Assembly (NCBI GenBank): GCA_963715025.1
Contig: CAVQQQ010000009.1
Coordinates: 1,240,001 to 1,304,000 of the forward strand
Source of the DNA: DASSJT01 sp963715025
Lineage (GTDB): Bacteria > Actinomycetota > Actinomycetes > Actinomycetales > Dermatophilaceae
Reading direction: 5' to 3'
DNA length: 64,000 bases
Part shown: positions 43,805 through 51,207 of the stretch, one piece after another
Layout of the letters: every line of letters begins with the position of its first letter
Position numbering within the stretch: position 1 is the first letter of the stretch
Notes under the pieces: model-generated
Told to the model about the DNA's origin: nothing
Seen by the model: only the letters and a program-made list of their open reading frames with translations
The model's database searches: none
Translations under genes and position numbers: made by a program

Positions 43805-44521
43805 TCAGGCGCCGAGGTGCTTGAGCGCCTCGCGCCGGCTCAGGCTCGACAGCCGGTCGCCATGCTCGGCCACGAAGGCGCGGACCCACTCGGGATCGGT
43901 GCGAGCGTGCTGTCGGAGTGCCCACCCCACCGCCTTCCGGATCCAGAAGTCCGAGCCGAAGCGGGTGCCCTCGAGGTTGGCGACGAGGCAGTGCTCCAGC
44001 AAGCGTGCGTCGGTGCCGGCTTTGGCCCCGATCTGGCAGATGACCGCGCTGCGGCGCAGCCAGAGGCTGTCACCGTCGGCCCATGCGCGGATCACCGGGG
44101 CCACCTCCGCCGAGTTGGCGCGAAGGATCGGCCCGATCCGGTTGCTCGCCACGTCGTCGACCAGGTCCCACCAGGCACCCGTGGTGATCAGATGCTCGTA
44201 GAGCGGGATGGCCTCGGGGTCCTGGTAGTCCCGATAGAGCCGGTGACCTGCCAGAGCGATTGCGGCATAGCGGTTTTCGCGATGCGTTGCACCATCCCAC
44301 AGCGTGCGGACGGTTGCCTCCCACTCCTTCCGGCTGCTGATGCGGTATGCCGGGTCGGCCAGCACCGGGCGCAGGATCGCCCTGAGCTGCGGCGCGGTGA
44401 TGCCGTGGTAGGGCATCGAAGACTTCATGTAGCGCTGCTGGCCGACTGCGCGCTCCGGGTCGCCGGCCGCGGCGAGCACCCGGCATACCTCGTCGACCAG
44501 AGCAGTGTTGGGCTCAGCCAC
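43805..44521 (-). CDS. DNA alkylation repair protein (AlkC/AlkD-type HEAT-repeat glycosylase)
   Basis: 238 residues from GTG 44521 (VAEPNTALVDEVCRVL). Family features: ERAVGQQRYMKSSMPYHGIT, GAWWDLVDDVASNRIGPILR with the conserved W-D-x-V-D, WLRRSAVICQIGAKAGTDAR and SDFWIRKAVGWALRQHARTD. AlkD proteins are all-helical HEAT-repeat glycosylases that remove N3/N7-alkylpurines without base flipping. The open frame extends upstream to an ATG at 44641, but those ~40 residues are not conserved-looking. It is single gene on the minus strand. Confidence 0.85.
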   Translation of the reverse strand: MAEPNTALVDEVCRVLAAAGDPERAVGQQRYMKSSMPYHGITAPQLRAILRPVLADPAYRISSRKEWEATVRTLWDGATHRENRYAAIALAGHRLYRDYQDPEAIPLYEHLITTGAWWDLVDDVASNRIGPILRANSAEVAPVIRAWADGDSLWLRRSAVICQIGAKAGTDARLLEHCLVANLEGTRFGSDFWIRKAVGWALRQHARTDPEWVRAFVAEHGDRLSSLSRREALKHLGA

Positions 44522-44891
44522 GGGGATATTCGACCAGACCGTGATGCCGCCGCGCGGGCCAGCCGGGCCGCAGGGGAACACGACGACGAGTGGGAGACCC
44601 GCGCGTGGCATCGATGCGGAAGAGCGGAGCTTGCTGCTCATATGGTTTCGGCCTTGTGCCAGCTGGAGACGCAGGCGCGGCGCCTGACGAGACGCCAGCC
44701 CATGAATCAGGCGGGTCAGCCGCTCACGGTCGTGGCGGCAGGGATGGGCTGGGCGTGGGGCACCGAGATGGGGCGCGCCGACAGCCTGCCCTCAGGGGAT
44801 GGCGGGGGGCGTTGCCCAGTAGTCCGAGAGGGGCTGACCGCAAGCGGCGTGGGTGATCGGACCCTCTGGCCGAGATGCCGGCGTGCTCCCC
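44522..44891. other. Intergenic stretch without a supported gene
   Basis: The first 120 bases could encode an N-terminal extension of the AlkD-like protein. The remainder has open frames in several registers, none with a recognisable domain or ribosome site. I see no hairpin or repeat of note. Confidence 0.4.
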
Positions 44892-45164
44892 TCAGGCCGA
44901 CGCGTAGCGGGTCTGGGCGCGGGCGCGGGCCTTGGCGGCCTCCACTTCGCGGTTCTTCGGTGGGGCTGCGGTCTCGAGGTGATCGAGGAGGTGCTGGGTG
45001 GCGTGCGCGACCGCATCGATGGCCTCGTCGAAGGCCGCTTGGTTGGCATGGGAGGGTCTGGTCGTGCCACTGACCTTGCGCACGTATTGCAGCGCGGCCG
45101 CGCGGACCTCGTCGGAGGTGGCGGGAGGCTCGAAATTGTGCAATTGGCGGATGTTTCGGCACAT
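44892..45164 (-). CDS. DUF2277 family protein
   Basis: 90 residues from ATG 45164, beginning MCRNIRQLHNFEPPATSDEV, then RAAALQYVRKVSGTTRPSHA, AIDAVAHATQHLLDHLETAA and PPKNREVEAAKARARAQTRY. This is the full, typical DUF2277 sequence with the invariant MCRNIR start, which settles the start codon against the longer frame from 45245. Function is unknown; the family is widespread in actinobacteria as a single small cytoplasmic protein. It is divergent from dnaB across the DnaA-box region. Confidence 0.88.
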   Translation of the reverse strand: MCRNIRQLHNFEPPATSDEVRAAALQYVRKVSGTTRPSHANQAAFDEAIDAVAHATQHLLDHLETAAPPKNREVEAAKARARAQTRYASA

Positions 45165-45299
45165 GTGGCCCAGCGTAGGCGAGGTCTCCGACAGCCGTTC
45201 GGCCGATTCCTCGGGAAGTCGTGCCCAAGAACTTCTTCTCCACACCGGGTGGACGAAGAGGACGCAGGTCAGCGGCGAATTGCCGGACCCGGCCGCGCT

Positions 45300-45375
45300 C
45301 TGTCCACAAAGTTATCCCCAGGCTGTGCACAACGTGGACCACCTCACGCACAGGTTGTCCACTGGGCTGTCCACA
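45300..45375. promoter_or_regulatory. Cluster of DnaA-box-like sequences upstream of dnaB
   Basis: Six 9-mers resemble TTRTCCACA: CTGTCCACA (45300), TTATCCCCA (45312), reverse TTGTGCACA (45324-45332), a weak reverse TGGTCCACG (45333-45341), TTGTCCACT (45355) and CTGTCCACA (45367). Five have a single mismatch. They occupy 76 bases of the 377-base gap between DUF2277 and dnaB, just ahead of a promoter-like sequence. It could be DnaA control of dnaB or a DnaA-titrating site. Confidence 0.7.
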
Positions 45376-45383
45376 AACGCCAT

Positions 45384-45412
45384 TTGAACGTCTGCCAAAC
45401 GGGTCCTAGCGT
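45384..45412 (+). promoter_or_regulatory. Probable sigma-70 promoter of dnaB
   Basis: TTGAAC (45384-45389) and TAGCGT (45407-45412) are separated by 17 bases, near the actinobacterial housekeeping consensus. It lies directly downstream of the DnaA-box cluster and about 130 bases before the dnaB ATG. Confidence 0.5.
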
Positions 45413-45541
45413 GTCCGTGCACGGGCCATCATGGTGGGCACTCGGGAGCGCCAGACCACTTTCGAGGACCATCTACCTCCGTCCCTGTCGGTAGGCAGTG
45501 ATGTTCTGATTCGCACATCAGTTCGACGTCTCGCTAGGGGA

Positions 45542-46915
45542 ATGTCTGTGTCGATCGCAGAGCTGAGTGCCGCCTACGGACCTGCGTCCGAGGGCCCGGG
45601 GGACGACCGTCTCCCGCCACAGGACCTCAATGCCGAGCAGTCGGTGCTGGGCGGCATGCTGCTCTCCAAGGACGCCATCGCCGACTGCGTGGAGGGGCTG
45701 CGGGCGGTCGACTTCTACCGGCCCGCTCACGAGCTGATCTACGACGCGATCCTCGACCTCTACGGTCGAGGCGAGCCGGCCGACGCCATCACCGTGGCCG
45801 ACGAGCTGTCCAAGCGCGGGCACCTCCAGCGGATCGGCGGCCAGGCCTACTTGCACCAGCTCATCCAGACCGTTCCCACCGCCGCGAATGCCGGCTACTA
45901 CGCCCAGATCGTGGCCGAGCGGGCGGTGCTGCGCCGCCTGGTCGAGGCGGGCACACGCATCGTGCAGATGGGCTATGCCCAGGGCGGCGGCGACGTCGAG
46001 GACGTCGTGAATGCGGCGCAGGCTGAGGTCTATGCCGTGGCCGACAAGCGTGGCGGTGAAGACTACGCGCGGCTGTCGGAAGTGTTGGAGGAGACGCTCA
46101 ACGAGATCGAGGTCGCTTCGGGGCGCACTGATGAAATGATCGGTGTGCCAACCGGATTCATTGAGCTCGACGAACTGACCCATGGCCTTCACCCCGGCCA
46201 GATGATCGTGATCGCCGCACGACCGGCCGTAGGCAAGTCGACGATCGGACTCGACATCGCGCGGGCCGCGGCGATCAAGCACAAGATGGCGACTGCGATC
46301 TTCTCGCTGGAGATGAGCCGCACCGAAATCACCATGCGCGTTCTCTCGGCTGAGGCACAGATCCAGCTGCAGGAGCTGCGCAAGGGCACCTTGCGCGACG
46401 AGGGCTGGCAGAAGCTAGCTCGAATCATGGGCCAGATCTCGGAATCGCCTCTCTTCATTGACGATTCACCGAACATGTCGCTCATGGAGATCCGCGCCAA
46501 GTGCCGCCGGCTCAAGCAGCAGCACAACCTCAAGCTGGTCATCATCGACTACCTGCAGCTGATGAGTTCCGGCAAGAAGGTCGAGTCGCGCCAGCAGGAG
46601 GTTGCGGAGTTCTCCCGTGCGCTGAAGCTCCTCGCCAAGGAGCTCGAGGTCCCCGTGATCGCCATCTCGCAGCTCAACCGCGGACCCGAGCAGCGCACCG
46701 ACAAGCGCCCCCAGATGTCCGACCTCAGAGAAAGTGGGTCCATCGAACAGGACGCCGACGTCGTCATTCTGCTTCATCGCGATCGCTCCGACCCCACTCG
46801 AGAGGGCGAGGCTGACGTGATCGTCGCCAAGCACCGAAACGGGCCGACGAAGGACATCGTCCTAGCCTTCCAAGGGCACTATTCCCGCTTCGCCAACATG
46901 GCCCAGAACTTCTGA
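45542..46915 (+). CDS. dnaB: Replicative DNA helicase DnaB
   Basis: 457 residues. The N-terminal DnaB domain (PPQDLNAEQSVLGGMLLSKD, DFYRPAHELIYDAILDLYGR) is followed by a linker and the RecA-like C-terminal domain with GVPTGFIELDELTHGLHPGQ, Walker A ARPAVGKST near residue 225, FSLEMSRTEITMRVLSAEAQ, Walker B LVIIDYLQLM, and ISQLNRGPEQRTDKRPQMSD with RESGSIEQDADVV. It is a hexameric 5'-3' helicase of the replication fork. No intein is present, unlike in some actinobacteria. The start at ATG 45542 is normal for the family, and DnaA boxes lie upstream. Confidence 0.96.
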   Translation: MSVSIAELSAAYGPASEGPGDDRLPPQDLNAEQSVLGGMLLSKDAIADCVEGLRAVDFYRPAHELIYDAILDLYGRGEPADAITVADELSKRGHLQRIGGQAYLHQLIQTVPTAANAGYYAQIVAERAVLRRLVEAGTRIVQMGYAQGGGDVEDVVNAAQAEVYAVADKRGGEDYARLSEVLEETLNEIEVASGRTDEMIGVPTGFIELDELTHGLHPGQMIVIAARPAVGKSTIGLDIARAAAIKHKMATAIFSLEMSRTEITMRVLSAEAQIQLQELRKGTLRDEGWQKLARIMGQISESPLFIDDSPNMSLMEIRAKCRRLKQQHNLKLVIIDYLQLMSSGKKVESRQQEVAEFSRALKLLAKELEVPVIAISQLNRGPEQRTDKRPQMSDLRESGSIEQDADVVILLHRDRSDPTREGEADVIVAKHRNGPTKDIVLAFQGHYSRFANMAQNF

Positions 46916-46927
46916 GGCAGCGGCCTA

Positions 46928-46949
46928 GCCCCCTCGCCTTCTCGGGGGC
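46928..46949 (+). terminator. Weak terminator-like hairpin after dnaB
   Basis: GCCCCC (46928-46933) pairs with GGGGGC (46944-46949) across a 10-base loop, 13 bases after the dnaB stop. The stem is short and no T-run follows. Past it, to 47093, an open fragment (VMLMGGNMTVPAMLGVMLWR) looks coding-like but is too short to assign. Confidence 0.4.
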
Positions 46950-47133
46950 CGGCACCAGCCTGTCAGACCAGCCCGGCGACCTGCGCGTGATGCTCATGGG
47001 CGGGAACATGACGGTCCCTGCCATGCTCGGGGTGATGCTCTGGCGCTACGACCAGTACTCGCACCGTCACCAGGCGGCGCAGCACGGCTGACCGAAGCGC
47101 TCAGCCGGCTGCCGCACGACAAGAGGGAGAGCC

Positions 47134-48084
47134 ATGACGCAACAGACGATGCGCGACGCCGCGCTTGCCCTGATGACTGCTTCGGGAGCCAAGGGCTGGG
47201 ACAGGCTTCGGCTCGACGCCGAGGATCCCGAGTTCAGGCAGTGGACCTACCTGCCGGGAGATCGGCCCGGCGTGTGCATGGACGAGATGACCCCGGGGCA
47301 GTTGGTGGCCGTCTGGACGCTCATCCAGGCCGGCCACGGCAGCAGTGGCTCGGACCTTGTCGCAGCAGCCATGGAGATCGAGCAGATCCGCAGGGAGGCT
47401 GTGAGCGGCAAACGCCCCGACGGCCACCGCTACTGGGTCCGGATCATCGGGGAGCCGAGCGGTGGGGAGCCGTGGGGATGGCGCCTCAACGGACACCACA
47501 TCGGGGCCCACGTCTTCACAGATGGCGGTCAGACGACCCTGACGCCTCACTTCATCGGCTCGGAGCCCGCTGAGGTGCGTCACGGGCCGCAGGCCGGGCG
47601 GCGCATCCTGGCCGCCGAGGAGGACCTGGCGCGGGCCCTCGTCCAGAGCCTGAGCCCCAGCCAACGGCATACCGCCGTCTTCTCGCCAGAGCCACCGGCC
47701 GACATCCTCACCCGAGCCGACCCGGTCGCTGATCCTGACCTCCTGCCGGCAGGACTGCCTTATCCCACGATGACCAGCGAGCAGCAGAGCCTCTGCGCCC
47801 GTCTGGTCCGCCAGTACTTCGCCAGGGCGCCCGAGGCGTATGCCGCGGCCTGCTGGGCGGAAGCCGCAGCCAGCCTTGACGACATCTCGTTCAGCTGGGC
47901 CGGGGGGACTGATCGGGGAGAACGGCACTACTACTGCATCCGCGCGGCAGAGTTCCTCATCGAGTACGACAACCAACAGGACGGCGGCAATCACGCCCAC
48001 TCGGTCTGGCGACACCTCCGCGACGACTTCGGCGGGGACCTCCTGCGGCAGCACTACCGGTCCGCCCACCAGCACTTGAGATGA
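47134..48084 (+). CDS. DUF3500 domain protein
   Basis: 316 residues that match the DUF3500 pattern throughout: WTYLPGDRPGVCMDEMTPGQ, RYWVRIIGEPSGGEPWGWRL followed by NGHHIGAHVF, LTPHFIGSEPAEVRHGPQAG, ILAAEEDLARALVQSL and the closing FLIEYDNQQDGGNHAHSVWR. The conserved WGWRxxGHH and NHxHSVWR motifs suggest a metal-binding or catalytic site, but no function has been assigned. There is no signal peptide. It starts at ATG 47134 behind AGAGGGAGAG. It is monocistronic. Confidence 0.85.
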   Translation: MTQQTMRDAALALMTASGAKGWDRLRLDAEDPEFRQWTYLPGDRPGVCMDEMTPGQLVAVWTLIQAGHGSSGSDLVAAAMEIEQIRREAVSGKRPDGHRYWVRIIGEPSGGEPWGWRLNGHHIGAHVFTDGGQTTLTPHFIGSEPAEVRHGPQAGRRILAAEEDLARALVQSLSPSQRHTAVFSPEPPADILTRADPVADPDLLPAGLPYPTMTSEQQSLCARLVRQYFARAPEAYAAACWAEAAASLDDISFSWAGGTDRGERHYYCIRAAEFLIEYDNQQDGGNHAHSVWRHLRDDFGGDLLRQHYRSAHQHLR

Positions 48085-48213
48085 CCAGGACAGCAGGGAC
48101 CCGGCTCCATCCGGCTGGGGAACCGCCCCTATGCATCCGCAGAGATCACCGACTGACCGACGCAGCCACCGGGTGCTCAGGCAGCGTTGGCTCGGGGCGA
48201 GGGTCGGACTCCG

Positions 48214-48750
48214 TCAATCGCCGCCCCGCGCTTGCCGCGGCGGGTCAACGTCACCGAGGGTCTGCGGCGCATCGCGAGTGCCGGCGATCAGCCGCTCGTC
48301 GAAGGACTTCCGTTTGAGAGCGTCCCGGAGATCGCCGACCACCCGCATGAGCGGGTACGGCAGTTCGGCGTCGAGCTCCCTCACGGTCGCCTCGGTCGCG
48401 CGCCACTCCGCGCGGACCAGGGGCAGCACTCCGCGCGCCTCGTCCGTCAGGGCGACGACCCGAGTCCGGGCGTCTGTGCCCATGGCGAGCTCGACGAGCC
48501 CGGCCCGCGCCATCGCCGCAACAGTCTGGCTCATGGCGGAGTGCGTGACCCCGGTCTGCTGAGCCAGGGCCTTCACCGTCGACGGGCCGTGCCGGTCGAG
48601 GTGGAGGAGTGGGCCGGCGAACCGCGGGCGCACGCTGCGTCGGCCGGCGCGCTCGTAGATTCGGGCAATCGACTCGTCCATCTCCTCGAGCAGCCGACGC
48701 AGGGGTCGGTAGTACGAGCTGTCGAGCAGATCCGCCGGCTGAGGTTCCAC
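48214..48750 (-). CDS. MarR-family transcriptional regulator
   Basis: 178 residues. The winged helix is STVKALAQQTGVTHSAMSQT followed by VAAMARAGLVELAMGTDART then RVVALTDEARGVLPL; the N-terminal dimer helix is SYYRPLRRLLEEMDESIARI. It starts at ATG 48750. Eight bases upstream begins a 32-bp palindrome that covers the promoters of this gene and of the divergent prolyl aminopeptidase gene, so it is most likely an autorepressor that also controls that peptidase. Confidence 0.88.
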   Translation of the reverse strand: MEPQPADLLDSSYYRPLRRLLEEMDESIARIYERAGRRSVRPRFAGPLLHLDRHGPSTVKALAQQTGVTHSAMSQTVAAMARAGLVELAMGTDARTRVVALTDEARGVLPLVRAEWRATEATVRELDAELPYPLMRVVGDLRDALKRKSFDERLIAGTRDAPQTLGDVDPPRQARGGD

Positions 48751-48757
48751 GGGCCGA

Positions 48758-48789
48758 GTGTAACAGGACTTATATAAGTGCTGTTACAC
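48758..48789. promoter_or_regulatory. 32-bp palindromic MarR operator
   Basis: GTGTAACAG (48758-48766) and CTGTTACAC (48781-48789) flank ACTTATATAAGT (48768-48779), which is itself a perfect palindrome. Only positions 48767/48780 fail to pair. TATATA probably doubles as a -10 region. It lies between divergent marR-type and pip genes. Confidence 0.85.
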
Positions 48790-48808
48790 TTCCGATGAAG
48801 GAGGAGTC

Positions 48809-49768
48809 ATGTCCCCACCCATGTTCCCGCCCGCGGAACCGTTCGAGAGGGGCCTGCTGAAGGCGTCAGGTGGCCACGATGTCTTCTGGCAGCAGTGCGG
48901 GAACCCCCATGGCAAGCCCCTGCTCGTGGTTCACGGCGGGCCTGGCTCTGGTGCCGCGGCTTGGTGGACCACGTTCCCTGACCCCGAGCGCTACCGCATC
49001 ATCATGGTGGACCAGCGCGGCTGCGGGCGAAGTAAACCTCATGCGGGCGACACCCGAGCTGCTCTGGTCAACAACACGACGGCGGATCTCATCGGCGACT
49101 TCGAGGCGTTGAGGGAGCAGCTGGGCATCGAGCAGTGGCTCCTCTTCGGCGGTTCGTGGGGTTCAACCCTTTCACTGGCGTATGCCGTCGAGCTCCCGGA
49201 GCGGGTCAGCGAGCTCGTCCTGTGGGCTGTAGTGACCACGCGCCAACGCGACATCGAGTGGCTGTCGCAGACGATGGGCGACATCTACCCGGTTGAGTAC
49301 GACGCGCTGCTCGCCGCCCTGCCCGGCGAGACCCGCGACGGCAACGTCCCCCTGGCCTTCAACCGCTTGCTGCTGAACGACGACCCGAGCGTGTGTGACA
49401 GTGCTGCCCGTGCCTGGTGCGCCTGGGAAGACCGGCTCGCCACCCTCTCAGGCCCGGTCCAGCCCAGCCCCCGCTTCCAAGACCCACGCTTCCGACTCGG
49501 GTTTGCCAGGCTCGTCACCCACTACTTCGGCAACTACGCCTTCCTCCCCGATGACGGCATCACGGGCAGGCTGGACCGCATCACGCACATCCCAGCCGTA
49601 CTCCTGCGGGGTCGCCTTGACATCGCCTCCCCCCTGCGCGCGGCATACGAGGTGGCGGACCGCCTGCCCAAGGCAACCCTGCACATCGTCGAGGGCGAGG
49701 CTCACGGCGGCAGCGATGAGACCGACCGACTGCTCGTCGACGCCCTCGCAGCCTTCGCCAACTCCTGA
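48809..49768 (+). CDS. pip: Proline iminopeptidase (alpha/beta hydrolase, S33 family)
   Basis: 319 residues. Oxyanion-hole motif VVHGGPGSGAAAWWTTFPDP, VDQRGCGRSKPHAGD, nucleophile Ser116 in FGGSWGSTLSLAYAVELPER, acid residue in LRGRLDIASPLRAAYEV and histidine in VEGEAHGGSDETDRLL. The VDQRGCGRS and GGSWGSTL blocks are characteristic of prolyl aminopeptidases, which release N-terminal proline from peptides. ATG 48809 follows AAGGAGGAG. It is divergent from the MarR regulator across a 32-bp palindrome, implying induction by a small ligand rather than constitutive peptide turnover. Confidence 0.9.
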   Translation: MSPPMFPPAEPFERGLLKASGGHDVFWQQCGNPHGKPLLVVHGGPGSGAAAWWTTFPDPERYRIIMVDQRGCGRSKPHAGDTRAALVNNTTADLIGDFEALREQLGIEQWLLFGGSWGSTLSLAYAVELPERVSELVLWAVVTTRQRDIEWLSQTMGDIYPVEYDALLAALPGETRDGNVPLAFNRLLLNDDPSVCDSAARAWCAWEDRLATLSGPVQPSPRFQDPRFRLGFARLVTHYFGNYAFLPDDGITGRLDRITHIPAVLLRGRLDIASPLRAAYEVADRLPKATLHIVEGEAHGGSDETDRLLVDALAAFANS

Positions 49769-49806
49769 CAGCCACTGCAGCGCCAAGACGCCTCGACGCC
49801 GGCTCT

Positions 49807-49992
49807 GTGCTGTCGATCGGCAGCATCGGCTCCTTGGCGTCGCTCGGGTCCATCGGGTCGGCGATGAGCATGTTCTCGATGCTCTCCCACCAGTCCCGCG
49901 CGTCGGCGCTCTCTCACGAGTCCGACCGGTCCCTGCTGTCCTTCCAGTCGCGACGCGCCGTCAAGGGCTACCGGACCTGCCGCAGAAGCTGA
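49807..49992 (+). CDS. Small GS-repeat protein (hypothetical)
   Basis: A 61-codon frame from GTG 49807 reads VLSIGSIGSLASLGSIGSAM, then SMFSMLSHQSRASALSHESD and RSLLSFQSRRAVKGYRTC. It has a clear SIGS/SLGS periodicity with a conserved-looking SHQSRxSxLS tail. I recall similar short SIGS-repeat proteins from other actinobacteria, without a known function. It lies 39 bases after pip on the same strand. No strong ribosome site is visible. The rest of the 49769-50093 gap holds nothing else I can support. Confidence 0.45.
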   Translation: MLSIGSIGSLASLGSIGSAMSMFSMLSHQSRASALSHESDRSLLSFQSRRAVKGYRTCRRS

Positions 49993-50093
49993 GTTCTGGC
50001 CCGACCACGCCCGGCCCCGCGTGAGCTGGACGGTGTGTCCTTCACGTCGCGCAGCCCGGAATGCAACCAGGCCCTATGCGAGCTCTCCCTCCG

Positions 50094-50900
50094 TCAACGG
50101 CCGAACAGTGCATCGACGTTCGGTAAACGTTCGAACCGGGAGAACGTCCCGGCGTCAGCGATTTCCTCCGCAGCCTGCAGGAACCCGCTCCATGCGGTGC
50201 GCGCGAGGGCGCCCCCTACGCTGATCCGCCGCACTCCCAACCGTGCCGCCTCCGCGACCGTCGTGAAAGGGGCATTGATCAGCAGGTTCACCGGTTTGGG
50301 TGACACCGCGGAGACAATCGCGGCGACGTGCTCGGTCTTTTCGATGCGGGGAGCGTAGAGGCAGTCGGCGCCCGCTTCGGCGTACGCGCGCAGCCTTCGG
50401 ATTGTCTCGTCGATGTCGGGACGCCCGCACACGAATCCCTCGGATCGGCCGGTGAGAACGATCCCGGTGCCGCTTTCGTCGATCGCCCGTCGCGCCGCTG
50501 CAACACGCTCCACGGCAAGTTCGAACTCAAAGAGCGGATGCACCTCGTTGCCCGAGGAGTCTTCGATCGAGAGGCCGGCGATCCCCGTGTCCGCGGCCAT
50601 TCTCACGTTCGCTGCGACGTGCTGCGGGTCCACCGCGAAACCGCCCTCGAAATCTGCGTTCACCGGCACGTTCACGGCGTCGACGACAGCACGCAAATGC
50701 TCGAGAACCTGATCGAGTGTGACCTGGTTGTCCGCGCGACCCAGCGTCCATGCCAACCCGGCACTCGTCGTCGCCAGTGCCTTGAAGCCCATCTGTTCCA
50801 GGACCCGGGCGCTCCCCACGTCCCAAGGGTTCGGCATCACGAAACACCCTGCGGAGTGCAGGCGGTGGAATTCGGCGATCCGATCGTCATAGACGTTCAT
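50094..50900 (-). CDS. Isocitrate lyase/phosphoenolpyruvate mutase family protein
   Basis: 268 residues from ATG 50900 (MNVYDDRIAEFHRLHSAGCF). Barrel marks are FVMPNPWDVGSARVLEQMGF, LATTSAGLAWTLGR, VPVNADFEGGFAVDPQHVAA, GIAGLSIEDSSGNEVHPLFE and VLTGRSEGFVCGRPDIDETI. This is the ICL/PEPM superfamily branch annotated as carboxyvinyl-carboxyphosphonate phosphorylmutase-like or oxaloacetate-decarboxylase-like; the lyase substrate is unknown. Codon third positions look less G/C-rich than in neighbours, and the octamer CGGCATAC is absent around it, hinting at acquisition. An IS110-like remnant lies behind its start. Confidence 0.82.
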   Translation of the reverse strand: MNVYDDRIAEFHRLHSAGCFVMPNPWDVGSARVLEQMGFKALATTSAGLAWTLGRADNQVTLDQVLEHLRAVVDAVNVPVNADFEGGFAVDPQHVAANVRMAADTGIAGLSIEDSSGNEVHPLFEFELAVERVAAARRAIDESGTGIVLTGRSEGFVCGRPDIDETIRRLRAYAEAGADCLYAPRIEKTEHVAAIVSAVSPKPVNLLINAPFTTVAEAARLGVRRISVGGALARTAWSGFLQAAEEIADAGTFSRFERLPNVDALFGR

Positions 50901-50945
50901 GCCACACCTCGTCAACGGGGCCGGGAGTCTGCAACTCTAATCCGG

Positions 50946-51110
50946 ACTGGGGGTAGGTGTTCGCGACGATGAGACCCTCGCCCTCGGCTTGGCGGCGGTC
51001 GACGTGGGCGTCGGGGTGGGCGTCGATGGCGTCGGTCTTGCGGCCCTGCACGGTGGCGAGCACCCGGGCCCGGGCGGACAGCTCGGCGAGTCCGACGAAC
51101 CCGACGTGAA
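50946..51110 (-). mobile_element. Degenerate IS110-type transposase fragment
   Basis: On the minus strand VGFVGLAELSARARVLATVQ then GRKTDAIDAHPDAHVDRR resembles the SARxRxLxTGxGRKTDxxDA block of the IS110/IS1111 DEDD transposases. Only ~55 codons remain, without start, catalytic N-terminus or transposase_20 domain. It is flanked by a strong hairpin (51122-51159) and the ICL/PEPM gene. It is probably a fossil of a past insertion. Confidence 0.4.
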
Positions 51111-51121
51111 CGCTCGAGTCG

Positions 51122-51159
51122 CAGAGGCCCTGGTGCTACGAAGAGCACCAGGGCCTCTG
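51122..51159. terminator. Strong terminator hairpin downstream of the ABC exporter operon
   Basis: A perfect 16-bp stem (51122-51137, CAGAGGCCCTGGTGCT, with 51144-51159) closes the 6-base loop ACGAAG. It lies 48 bases beyond the stop of the minus-strand permease gene and probably ends that transcript. Confidence 0.75.
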
Positions 51160-51207
51160 GCTCGGTGAACGCGCCCCGAGTCGTCAGTGTCGGACGACCT
51201 CGGTCGG

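Noticed and set aside
45300..45375. The DnaA-box cluster as the chromosome origin itself
   Set aside because: dnaA and dnaN are not adjacent and there is no AT-rich unwinding region, so I call it a regulatory cluster only.
46921..47093. Open fragment VMLMGGNMTVPAMLGVMLWR after dnaB
   Set aside because: It looks somewhat coding but has no start, family or length to support a gene; mentioned only in the terminator entry.
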